Assembly (NCBI GenBank): GCA_963758225.1
Contig: CAVWUJ010000008.1
Span: 1 to 64,000 of the forward strand
Length of the DNA: 64,000 nt
Source of the DNA: Z2-YC6860 sp963758225
GTDB taxonomy: Bacteria > Pseudomonadota > Alphaproteobacteria > Rhizobiales > Xanthobacteraceae
Direction of reading: 5' to 3'
The notes under the pieces are model-generated. The model did not search any database, was not told the origin of the DNA, and worked only from the letters and a program-made list of their open reading frames with translations. The position numbers were made by a program, and so were the translations under genes. The stretch's first letter is position 1, and each line of letters starts with the position of its first letter. Positions 27,505-37,027 of the stretch are shown here, piece after piece.

Positions 27505-27558
27505 TTCACTGCAACAGACGCGTTCACTGCAACAGACGCGTTCACTGCAACAGATGCG
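27505..27558. repeat. Three 18-bp tandem repeats just upstream of a start codon
   Basis: TTCACTGCAACAGACGCG occurs at 27505-27522, 27523-27540 and, with one change, 27541-27558, and a fourth copy starts at 27559 before breaking off. The array ends about 20 bp before the ATG at 27581, so it occupies the promoter or leader of that gene. Confidence 0.95.
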
Positions 27559-27580
27559 TTCACATTGGGAGAGTCGATAG

Positions 27581-28141
27581 ATGAGCAAACCCGAACGGCT
27601 TGGGGACGTCGACAAGGCCGCCGATGCGGAGGCCGCGGTGAGTGCGGTCGAGGGCGAGATCCGTGAGTTTGTCCGGCGCGACGTCTCGACGTTCCGCCGG
27701 TCGCATCATCAGCCCGAGGTTCACAGCGAGGCGGCGGCCGAGAACATCTCGTCGCTGATCCAGCGCATCTCCGGCGCCTCGATCACCGAGGTCGAGCGCG
27801 TGGTGTCCGAGCTGTCAGTGCTGCGCGACACGCTGCGGTCCGAGGGCGATCGTCTGCAGCGCGATATCGCCGCCTTTGCGTCGCTGAGCCAAGCGGCCCT
27901 CACCTCCACGCGGATCATTGCCGAGAGTCTCGACAACTGGAAGCCCGAACAGTCGAACCTGCCCAAGTCGCAGGCTGCGCAGGCTCCCCATCTGTCGAAC
28001 CATTCTTCGGGCAGCCATTCTTCGGCCAGTCATTCCTCGGGCAATCATGCCTCGGGCAATCATGCGCCGTCGGGTCAGGCCACCTCCGGCCATGGATCCC
28101 AGGCTTCACAGACGGCCCAGGCCCGCACCGGCAGTCGCTGA
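27581..28141 (+). CDS. Hypothetical protein with helical core and Ser/His repeat tail
   Basis: A 186-residue soluble protein. Residues 15-125 are helical and probably coiled-coil (EAAAENISSLIQRISGASIT, ELSVLRDTLRSEGDRLQRDI). Residues 138-165 are a Ser/His-rich tail built from five-residue repeats of the kind SNHSSG, encoded by five 15-bp tandem units at about 28000-28070. The helical part resembles small Bradyrhizobium-type hypothetical proteins of unknown role. The tail could bind metal ions, but this is only a composition argument. It is followed by a strong terminator. Confidence 0.65.
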   Translation: MSKPERLGDVDKAADAEAAVSAVEGEIREFVRRDVSTFRRSHHQPEVHSEAAAENISSLIQRISGASITEVERVVSELSVLRDTLRSEGDRLQRDIAAFASLSQAALTSTRIIAESLDNWKPEQSNLPKSQAAQAPHLSNHSSGSHSSASHSSGNHASGNHAPSGQATSGHGSQASQTAQARTGSR

Positions 28142-28174
28142 TCGCGGCGCTGGCCGCGTCCGCTTTCAAAGCAG

Positions 28175-28206
28175 AAAAGGCACCCGGCTCGCGTCGGGTG
28201 CCTTTT
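28175..28206 (+). terminator. Rho-independent terminator
   Basis: AAAAGGCACCCG (28175-28186) pairs with CGGGTGCCTTTT (28195-28206) around an 8-nt loop, ending in a T-run. It works for the rightward gene and, having an A-run on the left arm, could also serve the leftward gene ending at 28234. Confidence 0.85.
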
Positions 28207-28233
28207 CCGCATTTCGCGACAGTCGCGTCTCGG

Positions 28234-28936
28234 TCAGTTCTTGATCTCGCCGACGACGATGCCGTTCGGCGGATTGACGATCAGAATCCGGTCCTGCGTG
28301 CGGACATACTTATAGCGCGTCGCCTCCGGGATCGACTTGGTGATGTCCTCCGGAAATGCGCTCAACGCCGTGTCCGGCGGCACGATTTGCGACACGGTAG
28401 CGTTGATCGCCGTCGGAGTTCTGGCTGTCGGCGGGCATCGACTTGACGCTCTGGGCGATGGTGCGCTTCTGCTCGTCGGTCAGCGGAAAACCGAACGACA
28501 TGATCGGCATCTTGTCCTGCGCCGCGTTTTCCTTGGAAATGGTCGATGGCATGGTCTGGCGCGTCGCCCCGGGTACGCCGGGCTCCTCGCCGCCGCCTGG
28601 TGTCGCGGCCTGGGCGGGTCCCACCGATCCGGGCTTGAGCAGGTCGGCCTCAGGGCTTTGCGGATTGGCCGGAGCGCCTGGCGGGGGCACCGTGTTCATC
28701 GGCGCGACGGCTTCGCTGCGCGGATCGACGGCGTCCTTCTGCTGCATTTCCGGCGGCGGATGCTGCGGACCTTGCTCGGTCTTCTGCTGGGCGCTCGCCA
28801 TGCCGACGCTCAACGCCAGCGCCGCGGCCGTTCCGAGGGCCAGCGTTCTGCTCAGGGCGAATGTTGTGCTCAGGGCAAAATTGCGCATCACCGTGTTGCC
28901 TATCGAGAAATTGCGCATGTGGGAGGACTTGCGCAT
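28234..28936 (-). CDS. Exported DUF1236-like protein (one frameshift)
   Basis: A signal peptide ends LALSVGMASAQQ. A Pro-rich linker follows, then FPLTDEQKRTIAQSVKSMPA; after a frame change near 28410 the C-terminal part reads LSAFPEDITKSIPEATRYKY and VRTQDRILIVNPPNGIVVGE. That ending, a short beta-rich domain with Tyr-Lys-Tyr and Val-Asn-Pro, is like DUF1236 proteins of Hyphomicrobiales. The start is uncertain: MRN/MRK codons recur at 28936, 28918 and 28888 because the leader contains repeated GCGCAT units. No function is known; periplasmic location is expected. Confidence 0.62.
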
Positions 28937-29130
28937 GTGAATCTCCTATCGGTCGCGAACGCGACGGAGGCGCGCGTCCGCTCCGGTTGTGCGCGGTGCA
29001 GAATTGGCAGGGACAACGGACCTCTGCCACGAAGGCTGGCCGTGCGCGGGCCATCCTGACAACGCGCAAGTCGCGATTGCGTTGCCAGGAAATGCCACAT
29101 TCTTTCCCGGCGCCGTTTCCGCGCTGCCGC

Positions 29131-29170
29131 GGGCGATGATGGGCGAAGATGGGCGAAGATAGGCGAAGAT
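29131..29170. repeat. Four 10-bp tandem repeats
   Basis: GGGCGATGAT, GGGCGAAGAT, GGGCGAAGAT and AGGCGAAGAT follow one another at 29131-29170, directly before the 3' end of the MetE-like gene. Confidence 0.95.
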
Positions 29171-29180
29171 AGGATTGAAG

Positions 29181-30325
29181 TCAGCGCCAGAACTGGCGGC
29201 TGGCGATCCGCGCCCCCTCGGCCATGGCGGCGAGCTTGGCGAACACCACGTCCGGGTCCACGGCCGCCTGTCCCACCCAGGTGCCATAGCCGCAGTCGGA
29301 GCCGGCGATGACGTTCTCGCGGCCCACCCGTTTCGAGTATCGCGCGATCCGCTGCGCGATCACCTCGGGATGCTCGATGAAGTTCGACTTCGATTCGATC
29401 ACGCCGGGAATGAGCACCTTGCCATCCGGCAGCCTGAGTGTGTCGAACAGCGCATATTCATGCGCATGGCGCGGATTGGCGGCTTCCAGCGAGATCGCGC
29501 TGGGCCGGGCCTTGAACACCACGTCGGCGATGTCGGCCAGGGCGACGTCGCGATGGTGCGGCCCCTCGTAATTGCCCCAGCACAGATGCATGCGCAATTG
29601 CTCTTCCGGGATGTTGCGGGTCGCGTGGTTGAGCGCCGCGATATGCATCTCGATCCGCTTGCGGAACGTCGGCAGGTCGAGGTCGGCGTATTGGATGTGG
29701 CGGCCCATGGCGAGATCGGGGCAATCGATCTGCAGCACGAACCAGCCTTTGCGACCGCCTCATACTCGTCTTGCATGGCATCGGCGATCGCGAACAGATA
29801 GGTTTCGTGGTCCTTGTAATGGTCGTTGCGAAAGAACAGCGACACCACGCCGGGCGATGCGGCGCTCATGAAGCCGCCTGCGGCCGTCACGGCCTTGAGC
29901 GCGGCGACGAGATTGTCGATATCGTGGCGCGCGGCCTGCGGATCGCGCACGCGGATCGGCCCGTTGCAGGCCGGTGTCTTGCGGCGCGAACGTCCGGGAT
30001 CGCCGAACACGCGCTGCTCCAGCCGCGGATATTCGGCCAGGTCCTGATAGACGAATGTGTTCCCCCTGCCGCCGAAGCCGTCCAGGCGGTCCTTCACATA
30101 GGTGGCGTAGCTCGGCTTCGACATCTCGCCGTCGTTGATGAGGTCGATACCGGCGTCGGCCTGCTTGCGGACCACGCTGGCGACGGCGTCCCGCACCTTC
30201 TGCGCCAGCGCCGAAGGTTTGACGGGAATGCCTTCTTCCTTGGCGTACATGATCCGGATCAACTCGTCCGGCCGCGGCAGGCTCCCGGTATGGGTGGTCA
30301 GGAACCGCTCGGTGCTGCGCTTCAT
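29181..30325 (-). CDS. MetE C-terminal-domain-like methyltransferase (one frameshift)
   Basis: A protein of the cobalamin-independent methionine synthase fold (about 381 residues), carrying only the zinc/homocysteine-type domain. It opens MKRSTERFLTTHTGSLPRPD; other blocks are GIDLINDGEMSKPSYATYV, LRMHLCWGNYEGPHHRDV with probable zinc ligands, and GSDCGYGTWVGQAAVDPDVV with the conserved Cys. The frame breaks near 29745, where TTT has become TT in the codons for AGFVLQID. Stand-alone proteins like this often act in methyl transfer or substrate cleavage rather than methionine synthesis, so I give no gene name. Possible epoxide or vinyl-type substrates are speculation. Confidence 0.78.
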
Positions 30326-30503
30326 CCCCGTCTCCGCTCGCTTATTCGTTGGGGCGGACTGTAGATCAGTCGATCGGCACGGGCCAAACACCCGCGTCCC
30401 GGGGTCGGCGCGCGGCGTCAAAGCGGCCCGCGCCGTTGACAGCGGAGGCGGGGGGCCTTAGAAGGCGGCAATCCCGAAATCAGACGACCCTCGCGAGCGT
30501 GCT

Positions 30504-30629
30504 ATGAAAGTCCGTAACTCTTTGAAATCATTGCGTGCTCGGCACCGCGACAACCGCATCGTGCGGCGCAAGGGGCGCGTCTACATCATCAACAAGACGC
30601 AGAAGCGCTTCAAGGCCCGCCAGGGCTGA
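30504..30629 (+). CDS. rpmJ: 50S ribosomal protein L36 (zinc-free form)
   Basis: A 41-residue ribosomal protein: MKVRNSLKSLRARHRDNRIV, then a basic tail ending KTQKRFKARQG. The four zinc-ligand positions of the C+ form are not cysteine, so this is the C- type usual in alphaproteobacteria. It is a single-gene unit followed by a strong terminator at 30727-30764. The frame is intact. Confidence 0.97.
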   Translation: MKVRNSLKSLRARHRDNRIVRRKGRVYIINKTQKRFKARQG

Positions 30630-30661
30630 GGATTAGGCCCGGCGCGCGCGTCCGTTCGTGG

Positions 30662-30693
30662 CGCAGCGCACACCGGGACACAGCGCACACCGG
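30662..30693. repeat. Tandem pair of 15-bp units after rpmJ
   Basis: CGCAGCGCACACCGG (30662-30676) and CACAGCGCACACCGG (30679-30693), period 17, one mismatch. The pair lies between the rpmJ stop and its terminator. Confidence 0.85.
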
Positions 30694-30726
30694 CCGATAT
30701 CGCGTTGTGACGCAGCAGCGGCTGAC

Positions 30727-30764
30727 AAAAAGCCTGCCCCCGTTTCCGGAGGCAGGCTTTTTTT
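30727..30764. terminator. Rho-independent terminator of rpmJ
   Basis: AAAAAGCCTGCC (30727-30738) pairs with GGCAGGCTTTTT (30751-30762) across a 12-nt loop and continues in a T-run. The A-run on the other arm makes it usable by the leftward PRC-barrel gene as well. Confidence 0.9.
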
Positions 30765-30815
30765 GCTGCCGAACGCTCCGAGGAGCGGCGGCATCATCGG
30801 GACGATAGGGACCTG

Positions 30816-31394
30816 TTAGCGCGCGCTACCGGCACCGCCCAGGGTTCCGCGCTGGCTCTCCAGATGAGTGAACTCGGGAGCCTGGTCGAGCTGCTCGCGA
30901 GTTCGCATCGAGATAGATGCGCCGCTCGGTCTCGTTGCCGGCCCGCGCCTGCTGGCCGGACTGCGTCGCCGGCGTGGCCTGGCCGGTCGTCGGCGCGGTC
31001 GCCGGAGCCTGGGCGGTGGTCGCCGCGCGGCCCTCGGGTGCCGGATTGATGTCGAGCGCGTCGAACGCCACGGCGACATTCTTCTCGCCGATGCCGAGGA
31101 AGCCGCCGACGCCGATCACCACCGCCTTCACCTGGCCGTCGGCGCCAATGATCATGTCGTTGATGGTGCCGAGGTTCTCGTCCTGGCGGTTGTAGACATT
31201 GCTGCCGCTCAGCCATTCGGCGGACAGCTCCTGCGCCTGCTGGCGCTGGACGAAGTTCATGGCACCGGCCGCAGTCTGCCCGGATTGCATCTGGGCGGGC
31301 GGGGTGGTGGCCTGCGTCTCGGCCGGTTTCGTCTGGGCGAGCGCCGGAGCGGCCAGAAACTCGAGAACAGGACCAAGCTTACATGTCGTCGCAT
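30816..31394 (-). CDS. Exported PRC-barrel domain protein (frameshifted)
   Basis: The start at 31394 follows a perfect AAGGAGG and gives MRRHVSLVLFSSF. The signal peptide then continues in another frame as LAAPALAQTKPAETQ, so one base is missing near 31355. The PRC-barrel is AEWLSGSNVYNRQDENLGTI with NDMIIGADGQVKAVVIGVGG and FLGIGEKNVAVAFDALDI. A Gln/Thr/Ala-rich linker follows. The end, REQLDQAPEFTHLESQRGTL, lies in a third frame (break near 30900). Such periplasmic PRC proteins are common in Hyphomicrobiales, often several per genome, and their role is unclear. Repaired length is about 192 residues. Confidence 0.75.
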
Positions 31395-31458
31395 AAAGAC
31401 CTCCTTCAGTCGGCATGGTTTCCGCCAAATCAACGTTCGACGGATGCTGCCGTTCCGA

Positions 31459-31488
31459 ATGAAGCCGTGCGGCATGAAGCCATGCGGC
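31459..31488. repeat. 15-bp tandem duplication
   Basis: ATGAAGCCGTGCGGC (31459-31473) is followed directly by ATGAAGCCATGCGGC (31474-31488), one mismatch. It lies in the upstream region of the PRC-barrel gene, between it and the SDR gene end. Confidence 0.9.
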
Positions 31489-31519
31489 CGATTGGCCCTG
31501 CGATGAAACAGGTGCCGCT

Positions 31520-32344
31520 TTATTGCCGGGATTCGTCGTAGCGAGACATGCGCAGCGGATCGACCTGTCCGCCATCGATGTCGATCGCGGTGCCGTGCAG
31601 CCAGCGTCCCTTCTCCGATACAGCGAAGGCGACGAGATGCGCGATGTCCTCGGGTGTTCCAAAGCGGGTGATGTCCAGCTCGCTTCGGTGACGTTCTACC
31701 GCCTCTTCTTCGCTCAGTCCGGTGCGCTGCATGATGATGGCAAGCCTTTGGCGAAACCGGTCCGTGTCCACCGAGCCGGGGTTCACCGTCAGCACCTGCA
31801 CGCCGTCGCGCTTGCCGATCTCGGCAAGCGATTTCATGAAGGCGAGGCTTGCGCCGATGGCGCTGGCGCCGACCATGTAGTCGGCGACCGGTGCGCGCGC
31901 GCCGATGCCTGAGACGAAGACCACAGAACCGCGCGCGGCGGCAAGCTTCGGCCACAGCGCGCGCGACAGCCAGACCGGGGCAAAGAACTTCACCGCGAAG
32001 CCGTCGTGCCACTCCTTCGGCGTCATCGTGAAGAAGTCGCCGCGCCGGACTGCGCCGGCGTTGTTGACCAGGATGTCGAGCGTGCCGGTCTCGCGCTCGA
32101 CGAATGACGACACCGCTTCCGCGGCATCCTCGCGAAGCAGATCGGCAACGAGGATACACGCGCCGGCACCGAGCGCGGTCACCTCGGCGGCGACGCCTGC
32201 AAGGGCCGCTTCGTCGCGGCCCGACAGGATCAGCGCGCAACCCGCTCGCGCCAGTTCCAGCGCGATGCCGCGGCCGATGCCGCGGCTGGCTCCGGTCACG
32301 AGCGCGGTCTTGCCTTGGAGAGCGGGACGGGGCTGCTGGTTCAT
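31520..32344 (-). CDS. SDR-family oxidoreductase with altered catalytic motif
   Basis: A 274-residue short-chain dehydrogenase. Cofactor motif KTALVTGASRGIGRGIALEL is at residues 10-29 and the NNAG motif is in DILVNNAGAVRRGD. The catalytic Ser region is SVVFVSGIGARAP. The Tyr is in VADYMVGASAIGASLAF, where the fourth residue after Tyr is Ala instead of the usual Lys. A subgroup of SDRs with Y-x-x-G spacing exists, so this may be a lineage trait, but reduced or different activity is possible. The substrate is unknown. The start MNQQPRPALQ was chosen for normal distance to the first strand. Confidence 0.82.
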   Translation of the reverse strand: MNQQPRPALQGKTALVTGASRGIGRGIALELARAGCALILSGRDEAALAGVAAEVTALGAGACILVADLLREDAAEAVSSFVERETGTLDILVNNAGAVRRGDFFTMTPKEWHDGFAVKFFAPVWLSRALWPKLAAARGSVVFVSGIGARAPVADYMVGASAIGASLAFMKSLAEIGKRDGVQVLTVNPGSVDTDRFRQRLAIIMQRTGLSEEEAVERHRSELDITRFGTPEDIAHLVAFAVSEKGRWLHGTAIDIDGGQVDPLRMSRYDESRQ

Positions 32345-32572
32345 CGGAGATCCGCTGTGACTTCTATGCCGGGATGCCGAGCGGGCCACTATGGGAGGCC
32401 ATTGCCGAATGTAAAGCCGGCGGCTCTCCCTGCGGTTCTATTGTCGCAGCCTCGGCCGCTCACTATGGTTGACGGCAAAGCGGGCGCGGCCGGCTGCCGA
32501 AGGGGGCGGTCCGGGCGACAAGCTTCGCCAAGCAAGATCAACGATAATCATCAGGATATGAGGGAGGATACC

Positions 32573-33673
32573 ATGAGCATCAACCGACGGACTTTCGTCG
32601 CCGGGACGGCGGCCGCCGCCGGCGCTTCGTTTGCGGGGACGCTCGGCAGCGCCCTGGCGCAGGAGGCGGCGAACTTCGCCGGCCGCACCATCGAATGGGT
32701 CGTTCCCTTCGGCGAGGGCGGCGGCAGTGACGTCTGGGCCCGTTTCCTGGCGCCCTATCTCGGACGTCACCTGCCGGGCAAGCCGAACGTCATCATCCGC
32801 AACACGCCGGGCGGCGGCTCGATCACCGGCACCAACGATTTCGTCGCGCGTGCCCGGCCGGACGGCTTGAGCTTCATCGGCACCTCCGGTTCGACGCAGT
32901 TTCCATTTCTGCTCGGCGACAAGCGCGTGCGCTACAATTACGCCGACCTCATCCCGGTGATCGTCTCGCCGACCGGCGGCGTCGTCTATCTGCCGACCAA
33001 GTTCGGCGTCAAGGATGCCTCGGAGCTGGGCAAGCTGAAGGGCCAGGAGCTGGTCTACGGCAGCCAGGGTGCGACCTCGCTCGACCTCGTGCCGATGCTG
33101 GCCTTCGTCGCGCTGGGTCTCAACGTGCGCCACGTGTTCGGCATGCGCGGCCGCGGCGAGGGCCGTCTGGCCCTGGAGCGCGGCGAGGCGACCATCGACT
33201 ATCAGACCTCCTCGGCCTATCTCACCAACGTCGTGCCGCTGGTGAAGGAAGGAAAGGTGGTGCCGCTGTTCTCCTTCGGCGTGATCGATGCCAAGGGCAA
33301 TGTGGCGCGCGATCCGACCTTCCCGGAGCTTCCGCATTTCGTCGAAGCCTATGAGATGGCAACCGGCAAGAAGCCGTCGGGCGTCGAGTTCGACGCCTAT
33401 CTGGCGTTCTTCGGCTCCGGATTCGCCGCGCAGAAGCCGGCGATGCTGCAGAAAGGAACGCCGCAGCCGATCGTCGCCGCCTATCGCAAGGCCTTCGCCG
33501 CCGCGGTCGCCGACCCGGAACTGCAGGCCAAGAAGGGCGATGTCCTGGGCGACTACGAGCAGGCGGTCGGCGACGAGATCGACACGCTCTACAAGGTCGC
33601 GACCACCATCGATCCCAAGGCGCGCGACTGGGTGCGCGGCTTCCTCAGCAAGAACCACAACGTCCGCTTCTGA
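32573..33673 (+). CDS. TctC-family solute-binding protein with Tat-like signal
   Basis: A 366-residue periplasmic binding protein. The leader MSINRRTFVAGTAAAAGA has the twin-arginine pattern and ends near SALAQEAANF. Next come TIEWVVPFGEGGGSDVWARF, NVIIRNTPGGGSITGTNDFV, LVYGSQGATSLDLVPMLAFV and DYQTSSAYLTNVVPLVKEGK. It is longer than the solitary Bug proteins elsewhere in the window and belongs with the TctA permease starting 108 bp downstream. GGGAGGATACC precedes the ATG. The ligand, probably a carboxylate, is not defined by sequence. The frame is intact. Confidence 0.85.
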   Translation: MSINRRTFVAGTAAAAGASFAGTLGSALAQEAANFAGRTIEWVVPFGEGGGSDVWARFLAPYLGRHLPGKPNVIIRNTPGGGSITGTNDFVARARPDGLSFIGTSGSTQFPFLLGDKRVRYNYADLIPVIVSPTGGVVYLPTKFGVKDASELGKLKGQELVYGSQGATSLDLVPMLAFVALGLNVRHVFGMRGRGEGRLALERGEATIDYQTSSAYLTNVVPLVKEGKVVPLFSFGVIDAKGNVARDPTFPELPHFVEAYEMATGKKPSGVEFDAYLAFFGSGFAAQKPAMLQKGTPQPIVAAYRKAFAAAVADPELQAKKGDVLGDYEQAVGDEIDTLYKVATTIDPKARDWVRGFLSKNHNVRF

Positions 33674-33781
33674 CAGCGTTGGACCATCCGCTCCCGGACG
33701 CGCCGCCGGTTCGCGTCCGGCGCGGCCGTCTGCGGCCGGCGTCTGTCCAACATGCACCGTTGAAGCCCGAGGAAGCCAGGC

Positions 33782-35768
33782 ATGGTCGAGGCGTTGTTCG
33801 ATGCTCTCGCCAATCTTCTGACGCCCTATCATCTGGCCTATCTGATGGTCGGTGTCGGCGTTGGCCTCGTGGTCGGCGTTCTTCCCGGGCTCGGCGGCAT
33901 CGTCGGCATGTCGCTGCTGCTGCCCTTCGTCTACGGCATGGACCAGACCGCCGCGCTGGCGATGCTGATCGGCATGCTGCCCGTGGTGGCGATCTCCGAC
34001 ACGTTCGCCTCCGTGCTGATGGGAATTCCCGGCTCCAGCGCATCGCAGGCCACCATTCTCGACGGCTTTCCGCTGTCCAAAAAAGGCGAGGCGGCGCGCG
34101 CGCTGAGCGCCGCCTTCATGGCCTCGATGATCGGCGGATTGTTCGGCGCGCTGATCCTCACCGTCTCGGTGCTGGTCGCGCGGCCGGTCGTCCTGTCGTT
34201 CGGATCGGCCGAGTTGTTCATGCTCACCGTGTTCGGCCTGTCCATGGTCGGCGTCCTGTCGGGACGCAGCCTGACCAAGGGGATCGCCGCCTGCGCCGCC
34301 GGGCTGGCGTTCGGCGCCGTGGGTGCCGCGCCCGCCACCGGCGAATACCGGATGGATTTCGGTTTGCTCTACCTGTCCGACGGCATTCCGCTGGTCATCG
34401 TCGGGCTGGCGCTGTTCGCCGTGCCGGAGATCGGCGATCTGTTGCGCCAGAACAAGTCGATCGCCGGCCGTGCCGCCGCGCTCGGCTCGCGGCTGGTTCC
34501 AGGGGGTGCGGGACACGCTGCATCACTGGTGGCTGACGCTGCGCTGCTCGGCCTGGGCATGATCCTCGGCATCATCCCGGGGCTCGGCGGCAGCGTGACC
34601 GACTGGATCGCCTATGGCCATGTGGTGCAGACCGCCAAGGACCGTTCGCAGTTCGGCAAGGGCGACATCCGCGGCGTCATCGGCGTCGAGGCGACGACCA
34701 GCGCCAAGGAGGGCGGTGGCCTCGTGCCCGCGCTCCTGTTCGGCATTCCCGGCTCGGGGTCGATGGCGATCTTCCTTGCCGGCATGGTGCTGATCGGGCT
34801 TCAGCCGGGACCGGCGATGGTCGAGCGCCAATCTCGAAATGACCTATACGATCGTCTGGTCGCTGGCATTGGCCAACGTGATCGGCACGGTCCTGTGCAT
34901 CATCCTGGCGCCGAGCATCGCGCGGCTGACCGGCATCCGCTATCCGCTGATCGCGCCGTTCATGATCATGGTGATCTCGTTCGCGGCCTTCCAGCCGACG
35001 CGTTCGCTCTATGATCTCGTCGCGCTGCTGGCGGTCGGCGTGATCGGCATGCTGCTGCGGCGCTTCGGTTGGCCGCGGCCGGCGTTCCTCATCGGCTTCG
35101 TGCTGGCGACGCAAGGCGAACGCTATCTCTATCAGGCGGTGCAGTTCGCGGGCTGGTCGTTCTTCGCCAAGCCGATCGTGCTGATCATCGCCGCGATCAT
35201 CGTCGTGTCGGTGTGGCTCGGCGCGCGCTCCTCGCGCGGCGAGGGAGGAAAGATCGAGACCGAGGGACAGGGCACGCTTGCCGCCACCGCGCCGCTTTGG
35301 CCGCAGATCGCATTCACGCTGTTCATCATGGCGCTGTTCCTGTTCACCGGCTACGAGAGCCTCGATCTGTCCTATCTGGCGCAGATCTTTCCCGCCGGCA
35401 TCGCCGTGGTCGGTCTGCTCGCGACCGTCGCGGTCCTGGTTCCGCAGGTGCGCGGCATCCGTACAAGTCCTGCGGTGTTCGACGGCGAGGCGGAGCGCAC
35501 CACGCGCGACGACACGCTCAGTCCGCTGATGTATGTGGTGTGGCTCACCGGATTCATCGCGCTGATCGCGCTGGTCGGCTATTTCCTGGCGCTGGCCGTC
35601 TTCTTCGTCGTCTTCCTGCGCGCCGTGGCGCGGACCGACTGGCTGCGATGCATCCTGCTGACGGCGCTGGCCGGCGCGATCATCCTGACGCTCGGCTGGG
35701 TGCTGAACCTGCAGATGCCCGGCGGGCTGCTGCAGCAATCGTTCAATCTGCCATGGCCGTTGCGCTAA
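33782..35768 (+). CDS. tctA: TctA-type permease with TctB-like C-terminal membrane tail (frameshifted)
   Basis: Large permease of a tripartite tricarboxylate transporter, about 662 residues when repaired. The TctA part shows GLVVGVLPGLGGIVGMSLLL, FASVLMGIPGSSASQATILD, GIIPGLGGSVTDWIAYGHVV and ATTSAKEGGGLVPALLFGIP. After about residue 500 there is a tail with four or so membrane spans (LWPQIAFTLFIMALFLFTGY, IFPAGIAVVGLLATVAVLV) like the small TctB subunit, and no separate tctB is seen. Breaks: an extra C near 34497 and a lost G near 34553 compensate each other, so the apparent protein there is wrong (it should read QGVRDTLHHWWLTLRCSAW). Another break lies near 34832. Confidence 0.84.
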
Positions 35769-35769
35769 G

Positions 35770-35818
35770 CGCATGACCCCGGAAAGTGGGAACCGGTTTT
35801 CGGATCGGGTCATGCGCC
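35770..35818. repeat. 49-bp REP-like palindromic element
   Basis: Terminal inverted repeats GCGCATGACCC (35770-35780) and GGGTCATGCGC (35808-35818) enclose a GGAAAGTGGGAACCGGTTTT core. Elements of this form (GCATGA...GGAAAA...CGGTTTTC...TCATGC) are scattered through many Hyphomicrobiales genomes. It starts two bases after the tctA stop and may also act as a terminator. Confidence 0.8.
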
Positions 35819-35868
35819 AGCCGGAAGCATCACTGGCGCGGCGTCCACCGGCGTTCGCGGTGACGCCG

Positions 35869-37027
35869 TCAGTTGCCGGCGCGGGCCTGGTTCACGATGG
35901 CGAACGGCGCGGTGAGGATGGCGCCGGCGGTGTCGAGCACGAAGGCGCCGGCACGCTGGATGTTGTCGCCCGGTCCCTCGCGCTCCGGCCCGACAATGCG
36001 CGGATAAAGCGCCGCCAGATAGACGTAGCGGTCGTGGTTGAGCCGGTTGGACGCCGACGTTTCCGAAATATCGATGATGCGGACGCGTGATTGCATGGCC
36101 GTTTCCTGCACGCGTGGATCGGTGACATTGAGTGCGCCGACCCGCTCGCGTGCGCCGGAAATCCGGCTGGAGATGGACAGCGCGCGGTCGTCGCTGGAGA
36201 CGAGAAGGGTCATCGGCGGCGACAGGGGGCCGATCACCGAGACCTGCTGGCGAAAGACATCCACATCGATGTCGGGAGCCGCCAGCACGACATTGAGGCG
36301 GTTCAGCACCGCATCCCGGCCGGTGAGCCGCAACTGGCGCAGCGTCTCGATGGTGAGCCATCCGCCCATGCTGTGGGCGATCAACGTGATGCGGTCGAAC
36401 TCGTGGATTTGCGGCCACCATGGTCAGAAGCTCTGCCAGATAGTCGCGCGAATAGGCGACCGAGTCGCGGTCGGCGACATAGCCGAGCGCAGTGGCCTGG
36501 GACGGCCACGAGAACAGGATCTGCGTGTTGTCGACGCCGGCATCGGCAACGATCTGTGCCAGCCGGAACAGCGCTTCCTGGAAGTTGTTGTTGTAGCCGT
36601 GCACGAAGATGCCGACATTCTGCCGGCCGGGCCCGTGTTCGGGCAGGGCGATGCGCTGCTGAAACTCCCGGCGTGTCAGCACGGCCTGGTCCACGGTGAC
36701 GAAGCCGCTTTGCGCATCGCCGCCGGGCGTCGGCAGTTCAACCATCCCGCGCCGGTGGTTGGGCGGCACGGCGATCGTGAAGGCGGCGAAGTTGAGCGCG
36801 CGGGCGCGCTGATTGGTGAAGATGTTGACGCCCGGCCGCGCGCGCTCCTGCGTGGTGGCGACGAGCAGCCGCGTCAGCTTCGAATCGGGCGGCACGGGCG
36901 ATGGCGTGAGGCGCTCCGGCCCGGGCCGCGCGGCGCAGCCGACGGCCAGGAATGCGGCCAGGACGACCGCGCAGGCGCGGCCCATGCCGGACTGGAGCAA
37001 TGCCGGACGCAACTGAACTTCGGCCAT
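35869..37027 (-). CDS. Lipoprotein alpha/beta hydrolase, DUF900/COG4782 type (one frameshift)
   Basis: An esterase/lipase-fold protein, about 386 residues. MGRACAVVLAAFLAVGCAAR (from 36985) is a lipoprotein signal with lipobox LAVGC; ATG 37027 adds 14 residues in front. Blocks are LLVATTQERARPGVNIFTNQ, QNVGIFVHGYNNNFQEALFR with the oxyanion strand, TQILFSWPSQATALGYVADR, and then, in a second frame after a break near 36410, MIAHSMGGWLTIETLRQLRL with the nucleophile Ser. The charge-relay Asp/His are probably in APDIDVDVF and RLNHDRYVYL. The substrate is unknown. The gene is convergent with tctA. Confidence 0.78.

Noticed and set aside
27427..27666. Small open frame with TATDAF repeats across the 18-bp array
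   Set aside because: The repeat gives an open frame by its length being a multiple of three; the flanking parts look noncoding and the frame overlaps the better gene at 27581.
32438..34516. 692-codon leftward open frame opposite the TctC/TctA genes
   Set aside because: Shadow frame: the rightward genes have signal peptide, membrane segments and family motifs.
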